Assembly: GCA_041487535.1 (NCBI GenBank)
Contig: JBGPNM010000012.1
Span: forward strand, 1-25,808
Origin: JANWHZ01 sp041487535
Lineage (GTDB): Bacteria > Patescibacteriota > Saccharimonadia > Saccharimonadales > UBA4665
Reading direction: 5' to 3'
DNA: 25,808 bases
Below, one piece after another: positions 1 to 7,228 of this stretch. Positions within the stretch are counted from its first letter, which is position 1, and every line of letters begins with the position of its first letter. The position numbers were made by a program, and so were the translations under genes. Below the pieces are notes generated by a model. It was not told the DNA's origin, made no database searches, and was given only the letters and a program-made list of their open reading frames with translations.

Positions 1-272
1 ATTGCCTACCAGCTGCAGCCAAAGAAGCCCGCAATTCATTACACAAGAACAGAGCAGCGGTTGCTGACGCAACCGCTGCTTACGGAAGTCTGACGGTTTC
101 CGTTATGTCGAACTGGGGTTAGACTTATACTAAATAGGGCCAACAGCTTGCTTAGTACAGGGTAATCCCGCAACCAAACAATAACGCCCAACGGTCTTAG
201 TTATATTCACCTTTTCGCCAGACCTAGTAGCATATAAAGGTCAATGCTGACAGGTAACTTAGGTTATTCTGG
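1..272 (-). other. Structured non-coding stretch downstream of rpsJ
   Basis: No credible ORF is seen on either strand. A perfect 12-bp stem (53-64 with 69-80, loop TGAC) is the clearest element. Read on the minus strand it is followed by a moderately T-rich tail, so it could end the rpsJ transcript about 190 nt after the stop. Upstream of it on the minus strand are further pairings: ACGG/CCGT nested in AGTCT/AGACT, an alternative ACGGAA/TTCCGT that would compete with it, and GGTCT/AGACC. I tested it for a tRNA and did not find one. It could be a 3' UTR with a terminator, a small RNA, or the leader of a gene beyond the left edge. Confidence 0.4.
53..80 (-). terminator. Perfect 12-bp hairpin, possible rpsJ terminator
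   Basis: AGCAGCGGTTGC pairs perfectly with GCAACCGCTGCT around a 4-nt loop. On the minus strand the 3' flank (CTGTTCTTGTGT) has T at about 7 of 12 positions, which is weaker than a classic U-tract. The plus-strand flank has no T-run. Confidence 0.45.
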
Positions 273-599
273 TTACATTTTTATTTCGACATCGCAACCG
301 GCCGGGAGGGACAGGTTCATCAGCGAATCGATAGTCTTCGGAGTGGGTTCGAATACGTCTATCAGGCGTTTGTGGGTACGCATTTCGAACTGTTCGCGGC
401 CCTTCTTAAAAACATGCGGGCTCTTGACGACCGTGAAGGTGCTGCGGTGCGTCGGCAGCGGAATCGGCCCGGCCAGGCTTGCACCGGTACGCAGCGCGGT
501 ATCCACGATTTGCTTGGCAGCTTGGTCGATAACGCGGTGGTCATAGGCCTTTAGGCGGATCCGGATCCGCTGCTTTTGCTCTGATTTTTGCTCTGGCAT
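273..599 (-). CDS. rpsJ: 30S ribosomal protein S10
   Basis: A 108-residue protein of the S10/uS10 family, a small-subunit head protein that also serves as NusE in transcription antitermination. Family-typical stretches are RIRIRLKAYDHRVID near residue 11, GPIPLPTHRSTFTVVKSPHV near 44, and FEMRTHKRLIDVFEPTP near 70. The length is normal with a short charged N-terminal extension. An AAAGGAG Shine-Dalgarno sequence lies about 6 nt before the ATG. It is separated from tuf by about 1.3 kb of unrelated genes, and rplC does not follow within the 272 nt visible downstream, so the usual S10 operon order is either broken or interrupted by a long spacer. Identification is secure. Confidence 0.97.
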   Translation of the reverse strand: MPEQKSEQKQRIRIRLKAYDHRVIDQAAKQIVDTALRTGASLAGPIPLPTHRSTFTVVKSPHVFKKGREQFEMRTHKRLIDVFEPTPKTIDSLMNLSLPAGCDVEIKM

Positions 600-617
600 G
601 AAAACTCCTTTGTGCGA

Positions 618-662
618 TGCCGTAACCTTGGACGTGAGTGGCTACCGCCAAGTTCTTCGGCA
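618..662 (-). promoter_or_regulatory. Foldable rpsJ 5' leader
   Basis: On the minus strand TGCCG (662-658) can pair with CGGCA (622-618), and inside it CTTGG (652-648) pairs with CCAAG (631-627), separated by a small internal loop. The structure ends just before the rpsJ Shine-Dalgarno sequence. Ribosomal-protein leaders often fold for autoregulation (for example the S10-operon leader bound by L4 in E. coli), but no homology to a known leader is claimed. Confidence 0.4.
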
Positions 663-770
663 TTATGTTATTATGTGTAGATATTACAATACATTCCACA
701 AAAAGTGAAGCGCGTATTGTGCCAGAGCTATATCATGTAGTCCGAGTCCCCCCTTGGAAGTCATTTTTGT

Positions 771-776
771 TATACT
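771..776 (+). promoter_or_regulatory. Extended -10 promoter of the 2H-phosphoesterase gene
   Basis: TATACT is preceded by TGT (extended -10 form) and ends 9 nt before the GTG at 786. No Shine-Dalgarno sequence lies between, so the transcript would be leaderless or nearly so. No good -35 is seen. Confidence 0.5.
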
Positions 777-785
777 AATCAATTA

Positions 786-1335
786 GTGAAACTTTTCGCC
801 GTATACGCAAATATAGAGTTGATATACAAGCCGGATTGGCTAGACGCTTTTCGTGCAAAGTACGATAAGCCATATCCGTATCATGTCACTTTGAAACAGA
901 CCTGCTATGCGGAAGAGACGCAAATCACCGATATCAAGCATAAAGTTGTCTTCTTTCTTTAGCGATGTGCATATACCGAATCACGCCATTTCTATGGAAT
1001 TCAATCATGTCGTCGCTGACGAGGTAGATATGAGCATCATGATTGAGGGCTCGCAAAGCAGCCTCCTCAGCACATTACAGAAGGATCTAGTAAACACCTT
1101 AAGCAGTTACAACAGTTACTATGGGCCAGAGTCGGCAACTTGGGAGAAAAACTTCCAGCCTCACGTTACGATTGCCCGCGACCTTACTCCCGAGTTACTC
1201 AACCAAGCAAGGTCAGAGCTTCGCCAAGCTAAATTACCCAGTGGCAGCATTAAAGAAGTCACGCTCGTGATAGTTAATAATTTTGGGCTTGAAGAGGCAT
1301 GCCTACCGGAAAACCTTACCTGCTATAAGCTCTGA
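786..1335 (+). pseudogene. 2H phosphoesterase / 2'-5' RNA ligase-like protein, split by a +1 frameshift
   Basis: The 2H family has two H-x-T/S motifs that together form the active site for 2'-5' or cyclic phosphodiester chemistry on RNA or nucleotides. The first motif (YHVTLKQ) is in the frame starting GTG at 786. That frame stops at TAG 960-962. The second motif (PHVTIARD, near 1160) is in the +1 frame, open to TGA at 1333-1335. Neither half alone makes the fold, and joined they give about 180 residues, the usual size. The junction reads CTT-TAG-C, where slipping one base forward at CTT would continue as AGC-GAT-GTG. It could be a pseudogene, a sequencing or assembly insertion in a T-rich run, or a recoded gene. 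The family call is moderate to good; the start is inferred from the extended -10 box upstream. Confidence 0.6.
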
Positions 1336-1421
1336 AGTTACCGGCTAAGCCACGCTGTGTCTATTTATGGGACAAAGACGGTACAGCCCAGCTTAATACT
1401 CAAGTTTTACGCCGGTAACTT
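1335..1421. repeat. 11-bp inverted repeat spanning a convergent gene boundary
   Basis: AAGTTACCGGC at 1335-1345 is matched perfectly by GCCGGTAACTT at 1411-1421. A nested GCTGT (1354-1358) / ACAGC (1383-1387) lies inside. The right arm is within the last codons of the coiled-coil gene and the left arm touches the stop codon of the 2H gene. It may act as a bidirectional transcript end without a U-tract. Confidence 0.5.
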
Positions 1422-1632
1422 GGGCGACTTGCTGAATCCATCGCTCTAGACGGTCAACTTTGTGAGCAAGCAATAGTAGTTCTTGATGGTAATCTTTAAG
1501 ATGGCTGCCGAGTTCCGCAACAGCGGCAAGGACGTTAGCGTGATCGTGCTCATTCTGTTCAAAGCGCTTATTGACTTCGGCCCGAAACTCTTCAAGATAC
1601 TTAAATAGTTTAGTAAATTCATCTTGGCTCAT
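1393..1632 (-). CDS. Small coiled-coil protein of unknown function
   Basis: A 79-residue acidic/amphipathic protein starting MSQDEFTKLFKYL. Nearly the whole chain has heptad-like spacing of Leu/Val/Ile (FRAEVNKRFEQNEHD, LGSHLKDYHQELLLLAHKV), so an extended coiled coil is likely. There is no signal peptide, membrane segment or catalytic motif. I chose the ATG at 1632 instead of the longer upstream ATG at 1650, because an extended -10 (TGT-TATTAT) ends exactly 6 nt before it, matching other leaderless genes in the window. It is monocistronic, convergent with the 2H gene. I do not recognise a family. Confidence 0.7.
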   Translation of the reverse strand: MSQDEFTKLFKYLEEFRAEVNKRFEQNEHDHANVLAAVAELGSHLKDYHQELLLLAHKVDRLERWIQQVAQVTGVKLEY

Positions 1633-1638
1633 ACAGAG

Positions 1639-1644
1639 ATAATA
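1639..1644 (-). promoter_or_regulatory. Extended -10 promoter, leaderless start of coiled-coil gene
   Basis: Minus-strand TATTAT preceded by TGT, with 6 nt to the ATG at 1632 and no Shine-Dalgarno sequence. This predicts a transcript starting at or next to the start codon. Confidence 0.55.
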
Positions 1645-1650
1645 ACACAA

Positions 1651-1894
1651 AATACGTCCTAGTTCAGGGGTAATTTTTGTTCACAGCATGCCGTGAGACA
1701 GGCGCATTTGAGCGCAGTTTCGTCTCAAACCGAGCACCGAAGCGATAAAGACAGCGCACCGGCCGCTCGGGCATTTTCAGGAGCGCAGCGTGGAGCGAAA
1801 GCCGAGCACGAAAAAAGGAGCTGTACATGAGGTACTGCTCCTTTTTCTGACGCAGACTTGCGCCCGCGATGTGCCCTGAAAATGGGCGAGAGAA
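1651..1894. repeat. Intergenic region with short direct and inverted repeats
   Basis: No gene is visible. GAGCGCAG occurs at 1710-1717 and 1781-1788, and CCGAGCAC at 1730-1737 and 1802-1809, giving an imperfect ~70-nt direct repeat. CATTTTCAGG (1772-1781) is the reverse complement of CCTGAAAATG (1875-1884), and these arms flank the tuf terminator, so they could stabilise a longer 3' structure on the tuf mRNA. Confidence 0.45.
1811..1846 (-). terminator. Rho-independent terminator after tuf
   Basis: On the minus strand AAAAAGGAGC-A-GTAC pairs with GTAC-A-GCTCC-TTTTT around a 5-nt loop, followed by a run of six Ts. The A-tract on the 5' side makes it usable in both directions. It lies about 50 nt after the tuf stop codon and closes the str cluster. 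Confidence 0.88.
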
Positions 1895-3079
1895 CTATTT
1901 GTCGATCTTGGTGACAACACCTGCGCCAACGGTACGGCCGCCTTCGCGGATCGCGAAGCGCAGACCCTGGCTCATGGCAATAGGAGCAAGCAGCTTTACC
2001 TTGAAGGTAATAGTGTCGCCCGGCATGACCATTTCTTTGTCGGCCGGCAGCTCAACTTCGCCCGTTACATCCGTTGTGCGGAAGTAGAACTGCGGCTTGT
2101 AGCCCTTGAAGAACGGAGTATGACGGCCGCCTTCTTCTTTTGTCAGGATATAGACTTCCGAATCGAATTCGGTGTGCGGAGTAATAGTACCCGGTTTGGC
2201 AAGCACCTGGCCGCGCTCGATGTCGTCGCGTTCGATGCCGCGCAGCAGCACGCCGGCGTTGTCGCCAGCCTGGCCTTGATCAAGCGTTTTCTTGAAGGCC
2301 TCAATGCCGGTAACGACTGACTTTCTGGTCGGGTGAATGCCCACAATCTCGACTTCTTCGTTGATCTTAACAATACCTTGCTCGATACGGCCAGTTGCGA
2401 CCGTGCCGCGGCCTTTGATAGAGAAAACGTCTTCGATCGGCATCAGGAACGGCTTGTCCAGGTCGCGCTTTGGCTCCGGGAGGTAGTCGTCCATGGCTTT
2501 GACGAGCTCCATAACGGCGTCCTCGGCAGCAGCATCACCATCAAGCGCTTTGGTGGCAGAGCCGCGGATGATCGGGCAGTCGCGGTCGTACTCGTACTTG
2601 CCGAGCAGATCGCGAATCTCTTCCTCTACCAGGTCAACCAGCTCCGGGTCGGCCAGATCCATTTTGTTCATGAAGACAAGAATCTTCGGCACGCCTACCT
2701 GACGGGCCAGCAGCACGTGCTCACGCGTCTGCGGCATAGGGCCGTCAGCAGCGGAAACTACAAGGATGGCACCATCAATCTGTGCAGCGCCGGTAATCAT
2801 GTTCTTGACGTAGTCGGCGTGACCAGGCATGTCGACATGCGCGTAGTGGCGCTTCTCGCTCTCGTACTCCTGGTGCGACGTGGCAATGGTAATGCCGCGG
2901 GCGCGCTCTTCCGGTGCTTTGTCGATTTCGTCATATGCTACCGGTTTGTTGGTATCGCTTGGAAGCCGTTTGGACAGTACTTTCGTCAGCGCTGCCGTAA
3001 GGCTCGTTTTGCCGTGGTCGACGTGGCCCATAGTGCCAACGTTAACATGCGGCTTGCTGCGGTCAAATTTTCCTGCCAT
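1895..3079 (-). CDS. tuf: Translation elongation factor Tu
   Basis: A 394-residue GTPase that carries aminoacyl-tRNA to the ribosomal A site. It has all three EF-Tu domains. G1 is GHVDHGKTS (18-26), the switch region contains RGITI, G3 is DMPGH (83-87), and G4 is a canonical NKMD (138-141). The C-terminal barrel ends GLRFAIREGGRTVGAGVV, where kirromycin-class drugs bind. Small oddities are Met at the second position of DxPGH, where most EF-Tus have Cys, and SAT in place of the usual SAL in G5. An AAGGAGAG Shine-Dalgarno sequence (3089-3096) lies 8 nt before the ATG. It is last in the str cluster, with its own -10 box upstream and a terminator downstream, as expected for one of the most abundant proteins. 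Confidence 0.98.
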   Translation of the reverse strand: MAGKFDRSKPHVNVGTMGHVDHGKTSLTAALTKVLSKRLPSDTNKPVAYDEIDKAPEERARGITIATSHQEYESEKRHYAHVDMPGHADYVKNMITGAAQIDGAILVVSAADGPMPQTREHVLLARQVGVPKILVFMNKMDLADPELVDLVEEEIRDLLGKYEYDRDCPIIRGSATKALDGDAAAEDAVMELVKAMDDYLPEPKRDLDKPFLMPIEDVFSIKGRGTVATGRIEQGIVKINEEVEIVGIHPTRKSVVTGIEAFKKTLDQGQAGDNAGVLLRGIERDDIERGQVLAKPGTITPHTEFDSEVYILTKEEGGRHTPFFKGYKPQFYFRTTDVTGEVELPADKEMVMPGDTITFKVKLLAPIAMSQGLRFAIREGGRTVGAGVVTKIDK

Positions 3080-3098
3080 AGTTATGGTCTCTCCTTAA

Positions 3099-3104
3099 AT
3101 TATA
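3099..3104 (-). promoter_or_regulatory. Consensus -10 box upstream of tuf
   Basis: Minus-strand TATAAT lies 19 nt before the tuf ATG, with the AAGGAG Shine-Dalgarno sequence starting only 2 nt after it. The resulting leader would be very short, with the transcript beginning inside or next to the ribosome-binding site. No convincing -35 (only TGATAT at 18 bp). Confidence 0.55.
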
Positions 3105-3227
3105 GATAGCGGTTGGTAAAAAATATCATGCGAGGAACTGCCTCACACAAGTGACAAGAGGTAGTGTATCGTAATCTGTTGCGGCTGTAAAGTGCCGCCG
3201 TATGCGAGCAAAGGTAAACCGCTGTAA

Positions 3228-4136
3228 CTATTGACGCTCATCGTCCGAGTCTTCCGGTTGGGGAGATGTTCCGGGTTCCGGCGACTTATTGTTGCCGGGC
3301 AGAAGTGATGGCGGCCGGTGTTGCCCAAAGCGATGGCTGGCGGAGTCACGTTGATTTGCCAATTTAGCGACTTCACTAAACATTGAGCCAGTAGAGGTAG
3401 AAAAGGCTGGAATTGGTGGGAACCCAAGCTTATCCGGTGCTATAGATTCTCCAGCTATTTCGGTGTCTGCTACCAAAGCGCCGAGTCTACCTAATGCTTT
3501 AGCTAAGCGTGAGTGCAAGAGACCGGTAACGACCACTATTTCATGCTGTTTGCCATCCTTGGCTATCTCCACTGCACGACCGTACAACTGGTTTATGTCC
3601 AATATTTCCCTTTGAATCTGATGCTGCTCGAGCAGCGTGCCGCGATTCGTAAGGTCGGGATTATTCACGATAGCGTGATAGGCCGCCTGCATCTCGGGAT
3701 CGGCATACGAATCTATGGGAAAGAATCGGGGTGGGCGGAAGGCACTCGGTTGATGTTGCTGCTTGACGATGTGCAACAACCCTTCGGCAATACCCATCCT
3801 TTGGTAACCGACAGTCGAGACAAGCGTATGGTCAAACGGTCCGTTAAGAGCTAGAAAATCGTTGAACATTGCAAATTCTTTTTCTATCTCATCCGGGGGC
3901 AGGTTGGACAGCGCTACCTCAAGTGCAATATGATCAGCGCCAGTAAGATACTGACTAAGGCCGTATGCCTTTGCTTGTATCTGCTCGGGACGCTGTGTGC
4001 TGTCACCATGTTGCCACCCTACAACCTTAAATGTGATGTTCTCGGGGAAAGTCCCGTCCATTTCAGCGCAAGCACTTGCTATAGCCTCAACTCCATCATT
4101 CGTGTAGGAAGGCGAGCTATTGGGGTCGATAGGCAT
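3228..4136 (-). CDS. Hypothetical protein, possibly TraB/EreA-like
   Basis: A 302-residue soluble protein I cannot assign firmly. Residues about 35-80 (FKVVGWQHGDSTQRPEQIQ then GADHIALEVALSNLP) and 195-215 (HEIVVVTGLLHSRLAKAL) recall the TraB/GumN/erythromycin-esterase arrangement of an early G-x-x-H, an E after a beta strand, and a late G-x-x-H. That match is loose. The last ~60 residues (from about 245) are rich in Ser, Pro, Gln and acidic residues and are probably disordered. No signal peptide or membrane span is seen. It sits between fusA and tuf on the same strand. A TATACT box (4167-4172) about 30 nt upstream without a Shine-Dalgarno sequence suggests its own promoter. The function is unknown. 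Confidence 0.65.
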   Translation of the reverse strand: MPIDPNSSPSYTNDGVEAIASACAEMDGTFPENITFKVVGWQHGDSTQRPEQIQAKAYGLSQYLTGADHIALEVALSNLPPDEIEKEFAMFNDFLALNGPFDHTLVSTVGYQRMGIAEGLLHIVKQQHQPSAFRPPRFFPIDSYADPEMQAAYHAIVNNPDLTNRGTLLEQHQIQREILDINQLYGRAVEIAKDGKQHEIVVVTGLLHSRLAKALGRLGALVADTEIAGESIAPDKLGFPPIPAFSTSTGSMFSEVAKLANQRDSASHRFGQHRPPSLLPGNNKSPEPGTSPQPEDSDDERQ

Positions 4137-4166
4137 ATGTTGTATTGGGTAGATTATTTACTTTTT

Positions 4167-4172
4167 AGTATA
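4167..4172 (-). promoter_or_regulatory. -10 box upstream of the 302-residue gene
   Basis: Minus-strand TATACT lies 30 nt before the ATG at 4136, within the 94-nt gap after fusA. The -35 region is poor, and the leader has no Shine-Dalgarno sequence. Confidence 0.35.
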
Positions 4173-4230
4173 GCGTTTTCATGTACACACCACCAGGCAC
4201 GGAAAGGCTGGCATCAAGTGTTGTCTATAC

Positions 4231-6318
4231 CTACTTGCCGTTCTTGGCAATGATGGCCTGCGCCACGTGATTGGGCACATCGGCGTAGTGCGCCAGCTCC
4301 ATGCTTGAGCTGGCGCGGCCCTGCGTCATGCTGCGCAAGTTGGTAGTGTAGCCGAACATTTCGCCGAGCGGTACGAGTGCGGTAATTTCCTTTATTCCCG
4401 CCGACAGGTCTTCCATGCTTTCGATACGCCCGCGCTTGGAGTTAAGATCGCCGATGACGTCGCCCATGAACGACTCAGGTGTCACTACGACAACTTTCAT
4501 GACCGGCTCAAGCAATACCGGGTTAGCTCGTTTGACGCCCTCTTGCAGCGCCATTGAGCCTGCAATCTTGAAGGCCATTTCGCTGGAGTCGACTTCGTGG
4601 TACGAGCCGTCGTACAGCTCTGCGCGGATATCTACCACCGGATAGCCGGCGAGCACGCCGTTGCTCATGGCTTCTTTGATGCCGGCTTCCACGGGCTTGA
4701 TATACTCACCGGGCACTACGCCACCCCTGATGGCGTTGACGAACTCAAAACCCTTACCCGCCTCGTTTTGGAACAGGCGCAACCAGACGTCGCCATACTG
4801 GCCGCGTCCGCCGGATTGCCGGATAAACTTGCCTTGGACTTCCACGCCGTCCTTGCGGATAGTCTCGCGGTACGCTACTTGGGGCTGACCGACATTAGCA
4901 TCGACGCTGAATTCGCGCTTCATGCGGTCTACCAGGATCTCTAAGTGCAATTCACCCATACCGGAGATGATCGTCTGCCCCGTGTCGTGGTCTACATGGA
5001 TACGGAAGGTCGGATCTTCCTCGGCCAGGCGCTGCAGAGCCAGGCTCATCTTCTCTTGGTCGCCTTTGGTCTTGGGCTCGATGGCGATAGACACAGGCGG
5101 GTCCGGGAACGTTATGCTCTCGAGTACGATCGGGTTACTCGGCTCGCACAAGGTATGGCCGGTCGTGGTGCCTTTGAGGCCCACAATAGCGGCAATGTCA
5201 CCGGCGCCGACTTCGGTAATGTCTTCACGCTTGTTGGCCTGCATCCGAACGATGCGCCCGACGCGCTCTTTATCGCCGGTCGAGCTGTTCAGAATGTAGC
5301 TGCCGGCTTCCAGCTTGCCAGAGTAGACGCGGAAATACGCCAGCTTGCCGACAAAGATATCGGTTGCAATCTTAAACGCGAGTGCTGCGAACGGTTCGCT
5401 GTCGCTTGGTTTTCGCTCAACTTCATCGCCGGTTTTCGGGTGAGTGCCCCATGTGGAACCGCGCTCTTCAGGGCTTGGCAAATAGTCGGCTACCATGTCG
5501 AGTACTTTTTCGACAATGACGCCGCGGCCGTCGCCGCCGGTTACAGCGAAAAGGTTACCGGAAAGCACCGCCAGGCGGATCGCCCGTTTAACTTCAGCTT
5601 CACTAAGTCCTTCTTCACCAACCTCAAAATATTTCTCGAGGAGCGTTTCGTCTTCTGCTACAGCATTTTCTACCAGCAGCGAGCGGTAACGCTTCGCTTC
5701 GTCTAGCATTTCCGCAGGGATTTCGCCCTCAACAAGTTCGTGGTCGGCAAATTCTTTGTAGGTGTATGCTTTCATAGTTACAAGGTCTACCACGCCGTTG
5801 ATGCTCTGTTCAAAGCCGATCGGCAGATGCACCGGGAAGGCGCGTTTGCTCAGGCGGTTATGGATGCTCTCCAGCGACTTGTAGAAATCGCCGCCGGTCT
5901 GGTTGATCTTGTTGATGAAACAAATGCGCGGCACGCCGTACTTGGTGGCCTGACGCCAGACAGTTTCAGACTGGCTCTCCACACCCATCTTGCCGTCGAA
6001 TACTACCACCGCGCCGTCGAGGACGCGCAAAGAACGCTCGACTTCAACGGTAAAGTCAATGTGACCTGGCGTATCGATAATGTTGATCTGATGGCCTTTC
6101 CAGTAGCACGTCACAGCCGCGGATACGATGGTAATGCCGCGCTCGCGCTCCTGCGCCATCCAATCGGTAGTCGTTTCGCCTTCGTGCACCGCGCCAATCT
6201 TGTGCTTCAGCCCGGTCCGGTACAGAATACCTTCAGTAGTAGTCGTTTTACCCGCGTCAATATGCGCGATAATACCGATGTTCCGGATCTTGTTCAGTGG
6301 ATATTTTTTCTCTGCCAT
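4231..6318 (-). CDS. fusA: Translation elongation factor G, with NKIN in the G4 motif
   Basis: A 695-residue translocase GTPase with the full five-domain EF-G length. G1 is AHIDAGKTT (18-26), switch I contains QERERGITI (57-64), and G3 is DTPGH (82-86). Later domains show the EF-G signatures GMGELHLEI, RQSGGRGQYGDV and the C-terminal PLGEMFGYTTNLRSMTQGRAS. The G4 guanine-specificity motif reads N136-K-I-N139 where EF-G normally has NKMD. The codon AAC at 5902-5904 is one base from GAC. In other GTPases this Asp contacts the guanine base, and D-to-N in EF-Tu shifts preference towards xanthosine nucleotides. Everything around it (FINKINQTGGDF) is otherwise EF-G-like, so this is the housekeeping enzyme. 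An AGGA Shine-Dalgarno sequence precedes the ATG, and the gene follows orf132 by 30 nt. Confidence 0.97.
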   Translation of the reverse strand: MAEKKYPLNKIRNIGIIAHIDAGKTTTTEGILYRTGLKHKIGAVHEGETTTDWMAQERERGITIVSAAVTCYWKGHQINIIDTPGHIDFTVEVERSLRVLDGAVVVFDGKMGVESQSETVWRQATKYGVPRICFINKINQTGGDFYKSLESIHNRLSKRAFPVHLPIGFEQSINGVVDLVTMKAYTYKEFADHELVEGEIPAEMLDEAKRYRSLLVENAVAEDETLLEKYFEVGEEGLSEAEVKRAIRLAVLSGNLFAVTGGDGRGVIVEKVLDMVADYLPSPEERGSTWGTHPKTGDEVERKPSDSEPFAALAFKIATDIFVGKLAYFRVYSGKLEAGSYILNSSTGDKERVGRIVRMQANKREDITEVGAGDIAAIVGLKGTTTGHTLCEPSNPIVLESITFPDPPVSIAIEPKTKGDQEKMSLALQRLAEEDPTFRIHVDHDTGQTIISGMGELHLEILVDRMKREFSVDANVGQPQVAYRETIRKDGVEVQGKFIRQSGGRGQYGDVWLRLFQNEAGKGFEFVNAIRGGVVPGEYIKPVEAGIKEAMSNGVLAGYPVVDIRAELYDGSYHEVDSSEMAFKIAGSMALQEGVKRANPVLLEPVMKVVVVTPESFMGDVIGDLNSKRGRIESMEDLSAGIKEITALVPLGEMFGYTTNLRSMTQGRASSSMELAHYADVPNHVAQAIIAKNGK

Positions 6319-6348
6319 TTGTTCCTACTTGAAGTTACCCTAGTTACA

Positions 6349-6747
6349 CTATTTTGTATCTTGATAGTGTTCTCTAAATATTGTTTCGCTTGTCATTAGG
6401 CCTAGTGTGTCGAGGATTACCTCAGCAGCCTGTCGGGCAGCATTCTCATGAGTTACTCTATATTCCTTGCTAGGTAAGTTATCCATTGCATCTTCTCTGT
6501 CTTCGATATCTTCGAACGTAAAGCTTAAAACCGTGGCTTCCACGTCTGCCTGCCCAGTACATTGGTGTTGTAGGCTGATGCCGATTGCCCTCATATCCTC
6601 AGACTCCAGAAGAGCCTTTCCTATATGTAGTACGGGGGGCGTTATACGGATCGACCCGACGGAGTAGTAGGAATTGGCACTAGCTACAAGTGCCCTATAA
6701 CGGTTCTCCTGTGGGTGCTCAGTTGGAACAACTTCAGTGACTGACAT
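6349..6747 (-). CDS. Unknown 132-residue protein between rpsG and fusA
   Basis: A protein I do not recognise. It starts one base after the rpsG stop (TAG-a-ATG) with a GAGAGG Shine-Dalgarno sequence, so it is translated as part of the str operon. The sequence is a mix of predicted strands and helices: residues about 17-80 (YRALVASANSYYSVGSI, LHIGKALLESEDMRAIGISL, ADVEATVLSFTFEDIED) look like an alpha/beta domain, followed by a C-terminal helix (NAARQAAEVILDTLGLM). No metal or nucleotide motif, signal peptide or membrane segment is seen. Its position argues for expression with the ribosomal genes, but a role in translation is only inference. Confidence 0.7.
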   Translation of the reverse strand: MSVTEVVPTEHPQENRYRALVASANSYYSVGSIRITPPVLHIGKALLESEDMRAIGISLQHQCTGQADVEATVLSFTFEDIEDREDAMDNLPSKEYRVTHENAARQAAEVILDTLGLMTSETIFREHYQDTK

Positions 6748-6748
6748 T

Positions 6749-7228
6749 CTAGCCTCTCGCGAAGTGGGCGAAGGCGCGGTTGGCTTCGGCCATGCGGTGG
6801 GTGTCCTCGCGTTTCTTTACGGCAGCGCCCTGGTTATTGTACGCGTCTACCAGTTCAGCAGCGATGCGGTCGGTCATGGGCATGCCTTTGCGGGAGCGGG
6901 CGGCAGCAACAAACCACATGGTAGTCAGGTGGTTCTGGCGTTGGCCCTTTACCTCAAACGGGATCTGGTAGTTGGCGCCACCGACGCGGCGGGAGCGGGT
7001 CTCCAGGTGCGGCTGAACGTTCTTGAACGAGCGCTCAAACACTTCCATCGGGTTCTTCACTTTCAGCTTGTCGGCAGCCTGTTGCATACCGTCGTACACC
7101 AGCCGTTCGGCCAGCTGTTTTTTGCCGTTCAGCATCACGCGGTTGATCAGGCGCTGTACTTGCGTGGATTTATACACACGGTCCGCCGCAACCTCTCGTA
7201 CCAGCGCTTTAGTTTTATGACGTGGCAT
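6749..7228 (-). CDS. rpsG: 30S ribosomal protein S7
   Basis: A 159-residue uS7, the primary 16S rRNA-binding protein of the small-subunit head. Recognised by LINRVMLNGKKQLAERLVYD (27-46), NVQPHLETRSRRVGGANYQI (70-89), and the C-terminal AAVKKREDTHRMAEANRAFAHF. The length is standard. Its ATG overlaps the orf90 stop (TAATG), and a very strong AAGGAGGTGA Shine-Dalgarno sequence lies inside the end of orf90, so translation is coupled. In E. coli S7 regulates the str operon by binding between rpsL and rpsG; here that space is filled by orf90. Confidence 0.98.
   Translation of the reverse strand: MPRHKTKALVREVAADRVYKSTQVQRLINRVMLNGKKQLAERLVYDGMQQAADKLKVKNPMEVFERSFKNVQPHLETRSRRVGGANYQIPFEVKGQRQNHLTTMWFVAAARSRKGMPMTDRIAAELVDAYNNQGAAVKKREDTHRMAEANRAFAHFARG

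Noticed and set aside
1..272. tRNA gene after rpsJ
   Set aside because: A GTTCGA-like piece near 110 on the minus strand has no acceptor or anticodon stem around it.
2333..3109. Plus-strand open frame of 258 codons opposite tuf
   Set aside because: Antisense shadow of tuf with no domain or promoter.
4945..5706. Plus-strand open frame of 253 codons opposite fusA
   Set aside because: Shadow of fusA codon usage; no recognisable protein or ribosome-binding site.
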